Assembly (NCBI RefSeq): GCF_000378625.1 | Contig: NZ_KB905171.1 | Location: 1-64,000 of the forward strand | Direction: 5' to 3' | Source of the DNA: Colwellia piezophila ATCC BAA-637 | Lineage (GTDB): Bacteria > Pseudomonadota > Gammaproteobacteria > Enterobacterales > Alteromonadaceae | Length of the DNA stretch: 64,000 nt | Shown: piece after piece, positions 8,264 through 18,722 of the stretch | Position numbering within the stretch: the stretch's first letter is position 1 | Layout: each line of letters starts with the position of its first letter | Notes under the pieces: model-generated | What the model was told of the DNA's origin: nothing | The model's input: only the letters and a program-made list of their open reading frames with translations | Databases searched by the model: none | Position numbers and translations under genes: made by a program

Positions 8264-9364
8264 TTAAACTGAAGACTCACCGTAGTTTAATATCATGCGA
8301 TCTCTGTGCAGTTTATCAATCAAGCTATAAACTGCCTGATGCTTTCCTATGAATAAGCTCAATTTTAAAAAGCCGTTGCTCATATTAGGTAAAACAAGCT
8401 TTGCCTTATATAGCTTTAATTGCTTGGCTCTTTCAGTAAACGCTAGTGGGTATTGAGAAAATGAACTACTCATTGCCAAAACTTGTAGTTCAAGGCTATG
8501 CCAGTGCTGGTACCAAACAGCATGACTATTGCCTCGAGATGAGGAACTTGCCAAAGCTAAGTTTTCATTCAAGTGATAATAGGGCTGATATGCTTCATTC
8601 GCTTTAATAAAGTTCGGCCGCATCGCAGCTTCAGCTAGACTTTCTCGAACAAGAGATAATAAGTTAACAGTCTCTTGTGTTAATTTATTATTCATGTCTT
8701 CAAGAACGTTAGCACTCTTATATAGCGCTAAATGGATTAAATATTTCTGTATATCGTTAATCATTTGCAACTGGTTTTGAATAGCCAATTGCCATTTTTT
8801 AATTTCAACAGACAAGTTAGCGCCTTGTTCACCTTCAATAATTTTTAATGAGCTATTCATGGCCTTAGTTGCACTAACAAGCTGCTCAATTACACTGTTT
8901 ACTTCGATCAAATCCCATTCAAGAGCAGGCTTATTTTCATACTTAGAGAGCAGTGCTGGAATTGATTTAGGTAAATTCTGAAACGATTTGACAATACCTG
9001 CTTGAGCATCCAACAGATAGCGTATCTTTACCCCTGTTTTTATCAATATTTTTTTACTTTTGATGGTCGGTAATGCTCGATATGATTCATGACTTGCAAT
9101 AAAGGCTAGGTAATAATTATTTTTAGCTATATATGACTTAGCCCGTTGTAAATTTATCACTGCCATTTGAGCGGAGTTCAATTTGGCCTGATATACTTCA
9201 GGCGCTAACATGGTAAGTGTATTTAGTGCGGCAATAATGGGCTTAGCCTGCTTTGTTGCTTTTGCTTCTGCATAGGCATTTTCAGCTAAGTGCAAATCTA
9301 TTCGGGAACAGCCAGCTAAGCATAAAAGTGATAAAATCAAAATATATTGAACAACACCAACCAT
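8264..9364 (-). CDS. Putative lipoprotein of unknown function
   Basis: A 366-residue protein with a lipoprotein signal peptide and lipobox LAGC near residue 19. The rest is mainly helical, Ala/Leu/Lys/Gln-rich, with possible tetratricopeptide-like repeats (LAENAYAEAKATKQAKPIIA and following). It is not recognised as a named family. A GGAG element precedes the ATG. It is the middle gene of the three-gene envelope run; a structural or assembly role at the envelope is a guess from location only. Confidence 0.75.
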   Translation of the reverse strand: MVGVVQYILILSLLCLAGCSRIDLHLAENAYAEAKATKQAKPIIAALNTLTMLAPEVYQAKLNSAQMAVINLQRAKSYIAKNNYYLAFIASHESYRALPTIKSKKILIKTGVKIRYLLDAQAGIVKSFQNLPKSIPALLSKYENKPALEWDLIEVNSVIEQLVSATKAMNSSLKIIEGEQGANLSVEIKKWQLAIQNQLQMINDIQKYLIHLALYKSANVLEDMNNKLTQETVNLLSLVRESLAEAAMRPNFIKANEAYQPYYHLNENLALASSSSRGNSHAVWYQHWHSLELQVLAMSSSFSQYPLAFTERAKQLKLYKAKLVLPNMSNGFLKLSLFIGKHQAVYSLIDKLHRDRMILNYGESSV

Positions 9365-9405
9365 GGGTAAACTCCCTTTGCTTACAGCTGAGTATTTTAT
9401 ATTAA

Positions 9406-9795
9406 TTAAAATTTATCTCCTAGATTAGCCTTACCTAGTTTAATTAACTCAACCTCGACAATATTAAATGGTTGTCCCCATTGTTGGATAGTCATCATGT
9501 CTTTAATAAGCTGACCTTGAACTCTTAGTACTGTACCTGGTAGTTGATATTCTTTGGCAAGGTTCATCGGTAATAGTTTGTCACCTTTTTGTGATACTAA
9601 GCCGTAGAAGCCACCTTCAAAATCATAATATTTCACGGTCACTTGTTGCCAAGATTGATCTGGTTTCTCCGTTACTTGCTTTTCTCCCACCTTAGCGACC
9701 TTTTGTTGTGTAAGTTGTTCATTATTTGCCTGAGCACATCCCGTTATAATCAGTGGCAATATAATTAGACATATGAAAGTTAACGATTTGTTCAT
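9406..9795 (-). CDS. Small putative lipoprotein
   Basis: A 129-residue protein with lipobox ITGC near residue 20. The mature part is short and beta-rich: WQQVTVKYYDFEGGFYGLVS, then LPGTVLRVQGQLIKDMMTIQQWG. The VLRVQGQL stretch could be an OB-like barrel strand pattern, but no family is claimed. It is the first gene of the unknown envelope run and is separated from maeB upstream by a strong terminator, so it needs its own promoter. Confidence 0.7.
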   Translation of the reverse strand: MNKSLTFICLIILPLIITGCAQANNEQLTQQKVAKVGEKQVTEKPDQSWQQVTVKYYDFEGGFYGLVSQKGDKLLPMNLAKEYQLPGTVLRVQGQLIKDMMTIQQWGQPFNIVEVELIKLGKANLGDKF

Positions 9796-9806
9796 AGTTT
9801 GGATCC

Positions 9807-9845
9807 AATAAAAAAGGTCATGGTAATTTTGATACCATGACCTTT
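9807..9845 (-). terminator. Intrinsic terminator of maeB
   Basis: A 13-bp perfect stem (AAAGGTCATGGTA/TACCATGACCTTT) with a 7-nt loop at 9813-9845. On the minus strand it is followed by a T run, placing it as the maeB terminator before the small lipoprotein gene. Confidence 0.9.
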
Positions 9846-9910
9846 ATTTGTATTATTGTCAAAAAAGTCAAAGACTAATGCAGTTAAAAGCAGTACTGAC
9901 TAGTGAATGA

Positions 9911-11152
9911 CTAAGACATATAGTTTTTTGGCATTGGTAAAGCAGCAACACCCGAATCAACGGCAGCTTGAGCAACGGCTTTGGCAACGACAGCACATAA
10001 ACGTGAATCCATTGGTTTAGGAATTATATAATCTTTACCAAAGGTAAGCTCTGTTGCTCCACTTGCTTTAAGTACTTCTGCGGGTACTGGTTCTTTGGCA
10101 AGTGCTCTAATCGCATGCACCGCAGCAATCTTCATGGCATCATTGATAGTACGAGCGCGAACATCTAATGCACCACGGAAAATAAAGGGGAAACATAGAA
10201 CATTGTTCACCTGGTTCGGGTAATCTGAACGGCCCGTAGCAATAATCAAATCATCACGCACAGCCAGAGCAAGCTCAGGTTTAATTTCTGGATCTGGGTT
10301 AGAACAAGCAAAGATGATTGGATTTTTCGCCATTGATTTCACTTGTTTTTGCGAAAGAAGATTAGGTCCTGAAACACCAACAAATACATCAGCCCCTTCT
10401 ATAGCATCATCTAACGTGCGTTTATCGGTATTGTTTGCAAATAATGTTTTATATTCATTCAAATCAGTGCGACGCGTATGGATTACCCCTTTAGTATCTA
10501 ACATGTAAATTTTTTCACGCTGGGCACCACACTTGATCAATAACTCCATACAGGCTATTGCAGCAGCTCCGGCACCTAAACAAACGATGTTAACTTGTTT
10601 AATATCTTTACCCTGGATGTCTAACGCATTCATCATGCCTGCGGCCGTGACTATTGCAGTCCCGTGTTGATCATCATGAAAGACGGGAATAGCACAACGT
10701 TCAATCAAGGCTTTCTCAATAGCAAAACACTCCGGTGCTTTAATATCTTCAAGGTTAATGCCACCAAAACTATCGGCAATACTCGCTACTGTATTAACGA
10801 ACTCATCAATAGTTTTATGCTTTACTTCAATATCAAACGAGTCAATATTGGCGAAACGTTTGAATAATAACGACTTACCTTCCATAACAGGTTTTGAGGC
10901 CATCGGACCTAAATTACCCAGACCTAAAACCGCGGTACCATTAGTAATAACGGCAACGGTATTACCTTTAGCGGTATATTTATAAACATCGTCTGGATTT
11001 TTAGCAATCTCTCGGCAAGGCTCGGCCACACCGGGGCTATAGGCAAGAGATAAATCATAACTTGTTTCAGCTGCTGTTGTTAAGGCAACAGCAATTTTTC
11101 CTGGTGTTGGTTGTGAGTGGTAATCTAAAGCTTGCTGACGTAGATCTGTCAT
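9911..11152 (-). CDS. maeB: NAD(P)-dependent malic enzyme, short form
   Basis: A 413-residue malic enzyme that decarboxylates malate to pyruvate with reduction of NAD(P)+. The N-terminal domain (DLSLAYSPGVAEPCREI; TNGTAVLGLGNLGPMASKPV) and the C-terminal NAD-binding domain (CLGAGAAAIACMELL) are complete. It lacks the C-terminal phosphotransacetylase-like domain of the long E. coli MaeB, so the length of about 413 fits the short bacterial form. It stands alone between a terminator and a long upstream gap. Confidence 0.95.
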   Translation of the reverse strand: MTDLRQQALDYHSQPTPGKIAVALTTAAETSYDLSLAYSPGVAEPCREIAKNPDDVYKYTAKGNTVAVITNGTAVLGLGNLGPMASKPVMEGKSLLFKRFANIDSFDIEVKHKTIDEFVNTVASIADSFGGINLEDIKAPECFAIEKALIERCAIPVFHDDQHGTAIVTAAGMMNALDIQGKDIKQVNIVCLGAGAAAIACMELLIKCGAQREKIYMLDTKGVIHTRRTDLNEYKTLFANNTDKRTLDDAIEGADVFVGVSGPNLLSQKQVKSMAKNPIIFACSNPDPEIKPELALAVRDDLIIATGRSDYPNQVNNVLCFPFIFRGALDVRARTINDAMKIAAVHAIRALAKEPVPAEVLKASGATELTFGKDYIIPKPMDSRLCAVVAKAVAQAAVDSGVAALPMPKNYMS

Positions 11153-11554
11153 GGAGGTTCCTAATGCGTTATTAATGGTGTTGGTTTTTTTGTTAAGGCA
11201 AGTATAGCCACGTTCTAGTTTCTATTGTCGTTATTAATACAACTCGCTTTTACTTACTTATATGGTATTGCAATTGCCTAACCCAATACAAGTCTGTTTT
11301 CTTATATTAACTCGTCGTAAGCTATAACAAGCAAGGCATCAATATGTCTTAAAGCAATATTTACTTTATAAATAATGGTTATTTTATTTAAGTACTGTAG
11401 TAAAAACTCGACTTTAACTTCATATAAGCGGTGGAAAGCCCCTAAAAAACATAATCTGCTATCAAGCCTTATACAGTGCGTTATGATAATCTAAATGTAT
11501 TATTTTACACATCCGATCACTTACTGTTTACTGAAGTTTTATTAAAATTTTTCC

Positions 11555-11587
11555 AAAAAAAAGTCTAGCACGTGGCTAGACTTTTTT
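11555..11587 (-). terminator. Bidirectional-looking terminator after purA
   Basis: GTCTAGC/GCTAGAC arms (11563-11569 and 11575-11581) around ACGTG, flanked by A8 on one side and T6 on the other. It works in principle on both strands; purA is the gene that ends here. Confidence 0.9.
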
Positions 11588-11598
11588 GTTCAGTGATT

Positions 11599-11622
11599 AC
11601 TTTTCTTATTTATAAGAAAAGT
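11599..11622. repeat. AT-rich hairpin at the purA 3' end
   Basis: ACTTTTCTTA and its complement TAAGAAAAGT around a 4-nt loop, directly between the purA stop and its terminator. It is probably an accessory 3' hairpin of the purA mRNA. Confidence 0.5.
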
Positions 11623-11629
11623 AAGCTAC

Positions 11630-12928
<1,299 letters not shown>

Positions 12929-12986
12929 TTACTATTTCATAAGAAAATTAAGCGAGGATTTTATCAAAATTTCATTTATAGTCCAA

Positions 12987-13016
12987 GAGAAAAAAGCAGC
13001 TTTTTGAGCTGCTTTT
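12987..13016 (-). terminator. Intrinsic terminator of the 13052 gene
   Basis: A 10-bp stem (AAAAGCAGCT/AGCTGCTTTT) around a 5-nt loop at 12992-13016. The minus-strand reading ends in a T run. It separates the 13052 gene from purA. Confidence 0.85.
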
Positions 13017-13051
13017 AAAATAACCTATAAAGTTAACAGGTTAGCTTGAAA

Positions 13052-13651
13052 TTATTCGTAACCCCATGGCGTAATTGGGGTATTAATTGGCTTAGTTAAA
13101 TCGAAATCTACCCTGAATTCTCTACCTTGGCGTATTAAACGATAAGTAAATTTTTCTGGATAGATGTACATTTGCCAGGTATTACCAACAGATTGCGGTA
13201 TTCCTTGTGCGACAAAAAGTTCCTTCGAATACTGATCTGCTGGAAAAGATTGCATTTCGGCCCAACCGCCATCAAGGGTATGACCACCATACATAGTTGA
13301 TTTATCAAAACTACCATCTTTTTGGCGATGATCATGTTTTAACGATAAACCAGAGCCCGTTTTAGTAATGATCCAGGTACGTGAAGCATCGTCACCAACA
13401 TGGAAAGGTACTTGTAATTGGCTATCTGTACACTTGCGCACATGCATAACTAATTTTTTATTAGCAAAACTACCGCCATCTGAATTATCAACAGTAACTT
13501 TACCCTCATAGGATTTACCACAGAGTTTACTAATATTATTAAAAAAGTCATCTTGAGTCTTAATTGAAACTAATGGTGCTTCTGCCGCCATTAAAATTGT
13601 GGTCATTGGTAATGATACGATTGCAGCGATCAGATATTTTCTTATTGTCAT
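13052..13651 (-). CDS. Exported protein of unknown function
   Basis: A 199-residue protein with a signal peptide ending near MAAEA (about residue 23). The mature protein has a pair of cysteines (LCGKSYEG and VRKCTDS), a run rich in Asp/Gly/His (SLKHDHRQKDGSFD), and ends with NTPITPWGYE. It is not recognised as a named family, though the pattern suggests a small beta-rich periplasmic protein. It has its own terminator. It is inserted between hflC and purA, a position that varies among gammaproteobacteria. Confidence 0.75.
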   Translation of the reverse strand: MTIRKYLIAAIVSLPMTTILMAAEAPLVSIKTQDDFFNNISKLCGKSYEGKVTVDNSDGGSFANKKLVMHVRKCTDSQLQVPFHVGDDASRTWIITKTGSGLSLKHDHRQKDGSFDKSTMYGGHTLDGGWAEMQSFPADQYSKELFVAQGIPQSVGNTWQMYIYPEKFTYRLIRQGREFRVDFDLTKPINTPITPWGYE

Positions 13652-13802
13652 TTTTTTACCTTTATTGAATTGGTACTCTACAGTACTGCTATTTATCTAT
13701 AACTCAGCGTTAATCTGCTTGAATATAACAGAAGTTAAACTGGTTATTTGTTTCATAGTGTTCATTTGCATTAATCTGCATCAAGATTTTTTGTACTAGG
13801 TA

Positions 13803-13832
13803 CAAAAAAGCCAGCAGATATGCTGGCTTTTT
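13803..13832 (-). terminator. Intrinsic terminator of hflC
   Basis: A 12-bp stem (AAAAAGCCAGCA/TGCTGGCTTTTT) with GATA loop at 13805-13832, followed by T on the minus strand. It ends the amiB-to-hflC operon. Confidence 0.92.
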
Positions 13833-13850
13833 ATAACACTAGAGTACTAG

Positions 13851-14738
13851 CTATTTTTTAATACCACTGCCATCTTTTAAGTAACGAAAGAATTGGCTAT
13901 CAGGTTGGACCACCATGATATCATTTTTACTGCTAAAACTTTTCTCATAAGCCTCAAGGCTACGGTAGAAGCTATAAAATTCTGGATCTTTTGTATAAGC
14001 ATCGGCATAGACTTTAGCTGCCAGTGCATCACCTTCACCACGTACAGTAAATGAATATTTCTGTGCTTCAGCTAACATGACGGTTACTTTTGCATCAATC
14101 TTAGCGCGAATAATTTCGGCTTGCTCTTGACCTTGTGACCTATGTTCTGTAGCAACAGCAGTACGTTCAGCACGCATACGTTCATAGATAGAATTACTTA
14201 TCTCTGTCGGTAAGTTAATTGCTTTAATACGTACGTCTACGACTTCAATGCCTAAGTCTTCCCGGCTACTTGCCGCACTTTCAAGTGCCTTGCTCATAAT
14301 AGCAGCACGATCACCAGAAACGATTTCTTTAATGGTGCGATTACCAAATTCAGTCCGTAAACCGTTATTAACTTTCTGCTTAAGTAATGCCCGAGCATTA
14401 TCCAGAGAGCCACCAGTACGTAGGTAATAAGTAGAGAAATCAATGATGCGCCATTTAACAAATGAATCAACCATTAAATCTTTTTTCTCTGAGGTTACAA
14501 AACGATCGGCAGGTTCATCTAATGTTTGAATACGCGCATCTAATTTACGTACTGTCTCAATAAATGGAATCTTGAAGTGTAAACCCGGCTCATAGACCAT
14601 CATTTCATCGGTAGCACTATCACGTTTAATCTTTGAAAATTGGAATACGATGCCACGTTGGCCTTCGTAAATTACAAAAACTGACGATAAACCTAAAACG
14701 ACAAGTAACGCTAATATAGCAATGGAAAAATTTTTCAT
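13851..14738 (-). CDS. hflC: Protease modulator HflC
   Basis: A 295-residue SPFH/band-7 protein. A short cytoplasmic tip and one N-terminal membrane helix (about 5-25) precede the band-7 domain (YEGQRGIVFQFSKI onward) and a helical region rich in Ala/Glu (RSQGQEQAEIIRAKIDAKV). It forms the inner-membrane HflKC complex that encloses FtsH and restrains its proteolysis. It is directly downstream of hflK (3-base gap). Family length and context match E. coli. Confidence 0.96.
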   Translation of the reverse strand: MKNFSIAILALLVVLGLSSVFVIYEGQRGIVFQFSKIKRDSATDEMMVYEPGLHFKIPFIETVRKLDARIQTLDEPADRFVTSEKKDLMVDSFVKWRIIDFSTYYLRTGGSLDNARALLKQKVNNGLRTEFGNRTIKEIVSGDRAAIMSKALESAASSREDLGIEVVDVRIKAINLPTEISNSIYERMRAERTAVATEHRSQGQEQAEIIRAKIDAKVTVMLAEAQKYSFTVRGEGDALAAKVYADAYTKDPEFYSFYRSLEAYEKSFSSKNDIMVVQPDSQFFRYLKDGSGIKK

Positions 14739-14741
14739 TGT

Positions 14742-15896
14742 TTAGTTTCTCCCATTACTGAATCTATCAGAGCGGTTTGACGATGATAAAGGTGACGTAT
14801 TCACACTAGACTGAGTCCCAGGTATGTACTTAGTATTACCACTACGGTTATTAGTATTTTGTTGCTGAATAATTTTATCTAAAGGTAAGTACATCATATT
14901 ATTACTGCCCTCTACATCAATCATAACCTTACTGGTATTGCCATATACTTTTTCCATAGTAGCAATATATAAACGCTCACGTGTTACTCCAGGTGCCGCT
15001 TGATATTCTGGTAAGATTTTTTCGAAACGAGCGACCTCACCTTGTGCATCTAATACTATTTGAGTTTTATAGGCAGTTGCTTCCTGCTCCATACGCTTAA
15101 CACGACCACGTGCCCGTGGTTCAATACCTCTAGCATAAGCTTCGGCTTCCCGTAAGAAACGAACTTCATCTTCTTGGGCCGAAATCGCATCATCAAAAGC
15201 ATCTTTCACTTCATTGGGTGGACGAGCATCTTTAAAGTTAACATCAACAATAATTAAACCTAAGTTATAAGGTGCAATTATTTTTTCTAACTCTTGCCAT
15301 ACCGATTGGCGAATTGCTTCACGACCACTGGTTAAAATGTCATCCATGTCTGCATGACCAACAACATAACGAAGGGCACTATCAAGTGATTGATTTAAGC
15401 TGTCTTCGGCATTTGTCACACTGAAAATATAGTTGCGAGCATCAACAACACGATATTGAATTTGCATTTCTACGCGAACAACATTCTCATCTTTAGTTAA
15501 CATAAAGCCAGAGGAAGGCATATCACGGGTACTTTGCATATCAACTGGAATAATGCGGTCAATAAAAGTCCACTTCCAGTTAATACCTGGTTCAACTGTA
15601 CCTGTGTACTGACCAAAACGTAGCACTATGCCCTGCTCTGCTTCTTTAATAGTGTAAAAACCACTAAAGGCATAAACAATTGAAGCTACGACTAAAAGAA
15701 TACTTAGCCCAATGCTGGAAAAATTCTTACCTAAGCCAGATCCAGAGCCACCTTTAGTAGTTTTACCACCAAAAATACCCGTCACTTTTTTACCTAGGTC
15801 ATTAAGAAGTTCATCTAAATCTGGTGGCCCTTGATTCTTGCCACCTTTATTTTTCCAGGGGTCTTTTTCATTATTCCCCGGTTCGTTCCAAGCCAT
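14742..15896 (-). CDS. hflK: Protease modulator HflK
   Basis: A 384-residue SPFH protein, partner of HflC in the FtsH-regulating complex. A Gly/Pro/Lys/Asn-rich cytoplasmic N-terminus (MAWNEPGNNEKDPW) is followed by a membrane helix (about residues 65-85), the band-7 domain and a polar C-terminus. The frame opens at a GTG at 15908, but the ATG at 15896 is chosen because the GGAG Shine-Dalgarno element lies between them and E. coli HflK also begins MAWNQPG. Confidence 0.96.
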   Translation of the reverse strand: MAWNEPGNNEKDPWKNKGGKNQGPPDLDELLNDLGKKVTGIFGGKTTKGGSGSGLGKNFSSIGLSILLVVASIVYAFSGFYTIKEAEQGIVLRFGQYTGTVEPGINWKWTFIDRIIPVDMQSTRDMPSSGFMLTKDENVVRVEMQIQYRVVDARNYIFSVTNAEDSLNQSLDSALRYVVGHADMDDILTSGREAIRQSVWQELEKIIAPYNLGLIIVDVNFKDARPPNEVKDAFDDAISAQEDEVRFLREAEAYARGIEPRARGRVKRMEQEATAYKTQIVLDAQGEVARFEKILPEYQAAPGVTRERLYIATMEKVYGNTSKVMIDVEGSNNMMYLPLDKIIQQQNTNNRSGNTKYIPGTQSSVNTSPLSSSNRSDRFSNGRN

Positions 15897-15975
15897 ATTG
15901 TTCTCCACTAAAATCGGCGAAAGTAAAATTTTCGCCCCTACAATTAAAATTAATTTACACTAATGTTCAATCTAC

Positions 15976-17262
15976 TTAATACTCAACGTACCTGGCTATT
16001 TCATTACTATCATTGGCGAGTAACTTCTGCCATTCACGCGATGGTAACTTCACTTCAAGGTGACAATAGCCTTGTTCGTCAAAACTCTCGCTAGTAATAC
16101 AATTTAATCGGTATAACTCCCCACGCAACTTCCCAGCACTTGGCGGGATACTTAATTGATGATTTACCACTTGTATATCTAAGCGTTCTGCCAGTGCGGT
16201 AAATAATAATTCGATACCAATATTCGCTTGTGCCGATAGCCAAACACGAATTGGCTTACCTTGATCGTCTCTATCTATTCGCGGTTCAATATCATCTAAG
16301 TTATCTATTTTGTTACAGATAAGTAGCTGAGGAACCTCGTTTGCTTCAATTTCTTTAAGTACATATTCTACTTGTTCAATATTTTCGCTACGTCTGTCAT
16401 CTGAAATGTCAACGACATGCAATAATAATTCAGCTTCACGGGTTTCAGTGAGTGTTGCTTTAAAAGCGGCGACTAAATCATGGGGCAAATGACGAATAAA
16501 ACCCACTGTATCCGCTAAAATAACACGACCGACACCCACTAAGTCTATTTTTCTCAACGTGGGATCTAAAGTCGCAAATAACTTATCTGCAGCATAAACT
16601 TCAGCCTGAGTTATGGTATTAAATAAGGTCGATTTACCGGCGTTGGTGTACCCTACTAGAGACAAGGTGGGTAACTCTGCTCGCGTTCTTGCTCTTCGTC
16701 CCTGCTGCCTTTGCACTTCCACTTTAGCTAAACGTTTGCGAATATTAACCATACGCTCTCGTAATAAACGTCTATCTGTTTCAAGCTGAGTTTCACCTGG
16801 CCCTCTAAGACCGATACCACCTTTTTGTCGCTCTAAATGAGTCCAACCTCGAATTAAACGGCTACTCATATGACGTAATTGTGCTAATTCAACTTGTAGC
16901 TTGCCCTCATGAGTTCTAGCGCGTTGTGCAAAGATATCAAGAATTAAAGTAGTGCGATCAACTACTCGACATTCACATAATGCTTCAATATTCTTTTCTT
17001 GTGACGGTGTTAAACTATGATTAAACAGCACAACATTAGCGCCAACTAGATTTACAGCATCACGAATTTCTTCTGCTTTACCTGAGCCGACAAAAAAACG
17101 GGGATGAGGAGTATTTCGTTTACCCGTCACCACGGTCAACGCTTGTACACCAGCAGAAGACACTAACATTTTAAACTCGTTCAAGTCTTCCCTACTACTC
17201 TCATCAGGGAAATCTATATGAACAAGTACGGCCTGTTCACCCGCTTGATAACGTTCAAACAA
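15976..17262 (-). CDS. hflX: Ribosome-associated GTPase HflX
   Basis: A 428-residue translational GTPase that splits stalled or hibernating ribosomes. The N-terminal glycine-rich region (GGIGLRGPGETQLETDRR) precedes the G domain with G1 GYTNAGKST, G3 DTVGFI and G4 NKID. Its place between hfq and hflK is the E. coli order. The gap to hflK is about 80 bases. Confidence 0.96.
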   Translation of the reverse strand: MFERYQAGEQAVLVHIDFPDESSREDLNEFKMLVSSAGVQALTVVTGKRNTPHPRFFVGSGKAEEIRDAVNLVGANVVLFNHSLTPSQEKNIEALCECRVVDRTTLILDIFAQRARTHEGKLQVELAQLRHMSSRLIRGWTHLERQKGGIGLRGPGETQLETDRRLLRERMVNIRKRLAKVEVQRQQGRRARTRAELPTLSLVGYTNAGKSTLFNTITQAEVYAADKLFATLDPTLRKIDLVGVGRVILADTVGFIRHLPHDLVAAFKATLTETREAELLLHVVDISDDRRSENIEQVEYVLKEIEANEVPQLLICNKIDNLDDIEPRIDRDDQGKPIRVWLSAQANIGIELLFTALAERLDIQVVNHQLSIPPSAGKLRGELYRLNCITSESFDEQGYCHLEVKLPSREWQKLLANDSNEIARYVEY

Positions 17263-17316
17263 TAGTATTAAGTCCTAGTACCATAATTAGTCGTAATCAA
17301 AACAAGATAAAAAGCT

Positions 17317-17640
<324 letters not shown>

Positions 17641-17734
17641 TTACTATGAAAACAACACAGCAAAACGCTGTATTAAATAGCTAACAAATTAATTATACAT
17701 CAATTTTAAACTATTGCTTTATATTTGCTTACCC

Positions 17735-18685
17735 TTATTGCTTTGCGTCAAGCAGTGATAAAACTTGTGCTAAGTTAGTTTTATCGTCCGTTGTCAGCCA
17801 ATGTAAATCGGGCCAATTTCGTAACCAAGTTAATTGTCTTTTAGCCAATTGTCTGGTTGCGCAAACACCACGAAAAATCATTTCATCATGGTCAATTTCA
17901 CCCTCAAGGTATTGCCACATTTGCCTATAGCCAACACAACGAATAGCAGGTAAATCTTGGTGTAAATCAGGCCGTGACTTTAACTTAATCACTTCTTGCT
18001 CAAAGCCTAAATCAATCATTTGTTGATAGCGTAGGGCAATACGCTTGTGCAAAGTACTACGTTCTTTAGGCGTTATCGCTAATTGTAGAACATTGCCGCC
18101 GAGCTTAGCACCTTTAATTTGAGTCAATTGTGTCAAAGTGTTACTCGTCAACCGATACACTTCAAGCGCTCGAGTAATGCGCTGTGGATCGTTCGGGTGT
18201 ATACGTTCAGCTGAAACAGGATCTATTTCCTCTAGCTGATCATGCATTGCCTGCCAGCCTTTTACTAACGCCTCACTTTCAATCTCTTTACGTACTTCTG
18301 CATTCGCGGTCGGAAGTGGGGAAATCCCTTCAATTAAGCTTTTGAAATACATCATAGTGCCGCCGACCAATAATGGAATGCGGTTGTTACTTCTGATTTC
18401 GGCAATTTCAGCTAACGCATCGCGACAAAAATCGGCAGCTGAATAACTTTGACTGGCATCACGTAAATCGATAAGTCGATGGGGATACTGAGCTAACTCC
18501 GCTTTTGTTGGTTTAGCTGTACCAATATCCATATCTCGATAAATAAGTGCCGAGTCGACACTCACTATATCGCAAGGTAACGCTTCTTGCAGTGCCATAG
18601 CCAAAGCAGTTTTACCTGATGCGGTTGGCCCCATTAAACAAATAACAGGTGGCTGATTTAACTCTGAGATGCTTTCAACTGACAC
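17735..18685 (-). CDS. miaA: tRNA dimethylallyltransferase MiaA
   Basis: A 316-residue enzyme that adds the dimethylallyl group to A37 of tRNAs reading UNN codons. P-loop [11 protein letters not shown] (about 19-29), [17 protein letters not shown] substrate region and the tRNA-binding part with CVGYRQMW are present. It lies between mutL and hfq as in E. coli. Confidence 0.97.
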   Translation of the reverse strand: MSVESISELNQPPVICLMGPTASGKTALAMALQEALPCDIVSVDSALIYRDMDIGTAKPTKAELAQYPHRLIDLRDASQSYSAADFCRDALAEIAEIRSNNRIPLLVGGTMMYFKSLIEGISPLPTANAEVRKEIESEALVKGWQAMHDQLEEIDPVSAERIHPNDPQRITRALEVYRLTSNTLTQLTQIKGAKLGGNVLQLAITPKERSTLHKRIALRYQQMIDLGFEQEVIKLKSRPDLHQDLPAIRCVGYRQMWQYLEGEIDHDEMIFRGVCATRQLAKRQLTWLRNWPDLHWLTTDDKTNLAQVLSLLDAKQ

Positions 18686-18722
18686 GAATACTGAACTCTT
18701 ATCTAAAATAAACTAAAGGACG

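Larger units (their letters stand above)
11153..11629. other. Intergenic region between purA and maeB
   Basis: AT-rich, with no gene seen on either strand. It should hold the maeB promoter (minus strand), but no convincing -35/-10 pair could be chosen. The purA terminator and a second hairpin lie at its right end. Confidence 0.5.
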
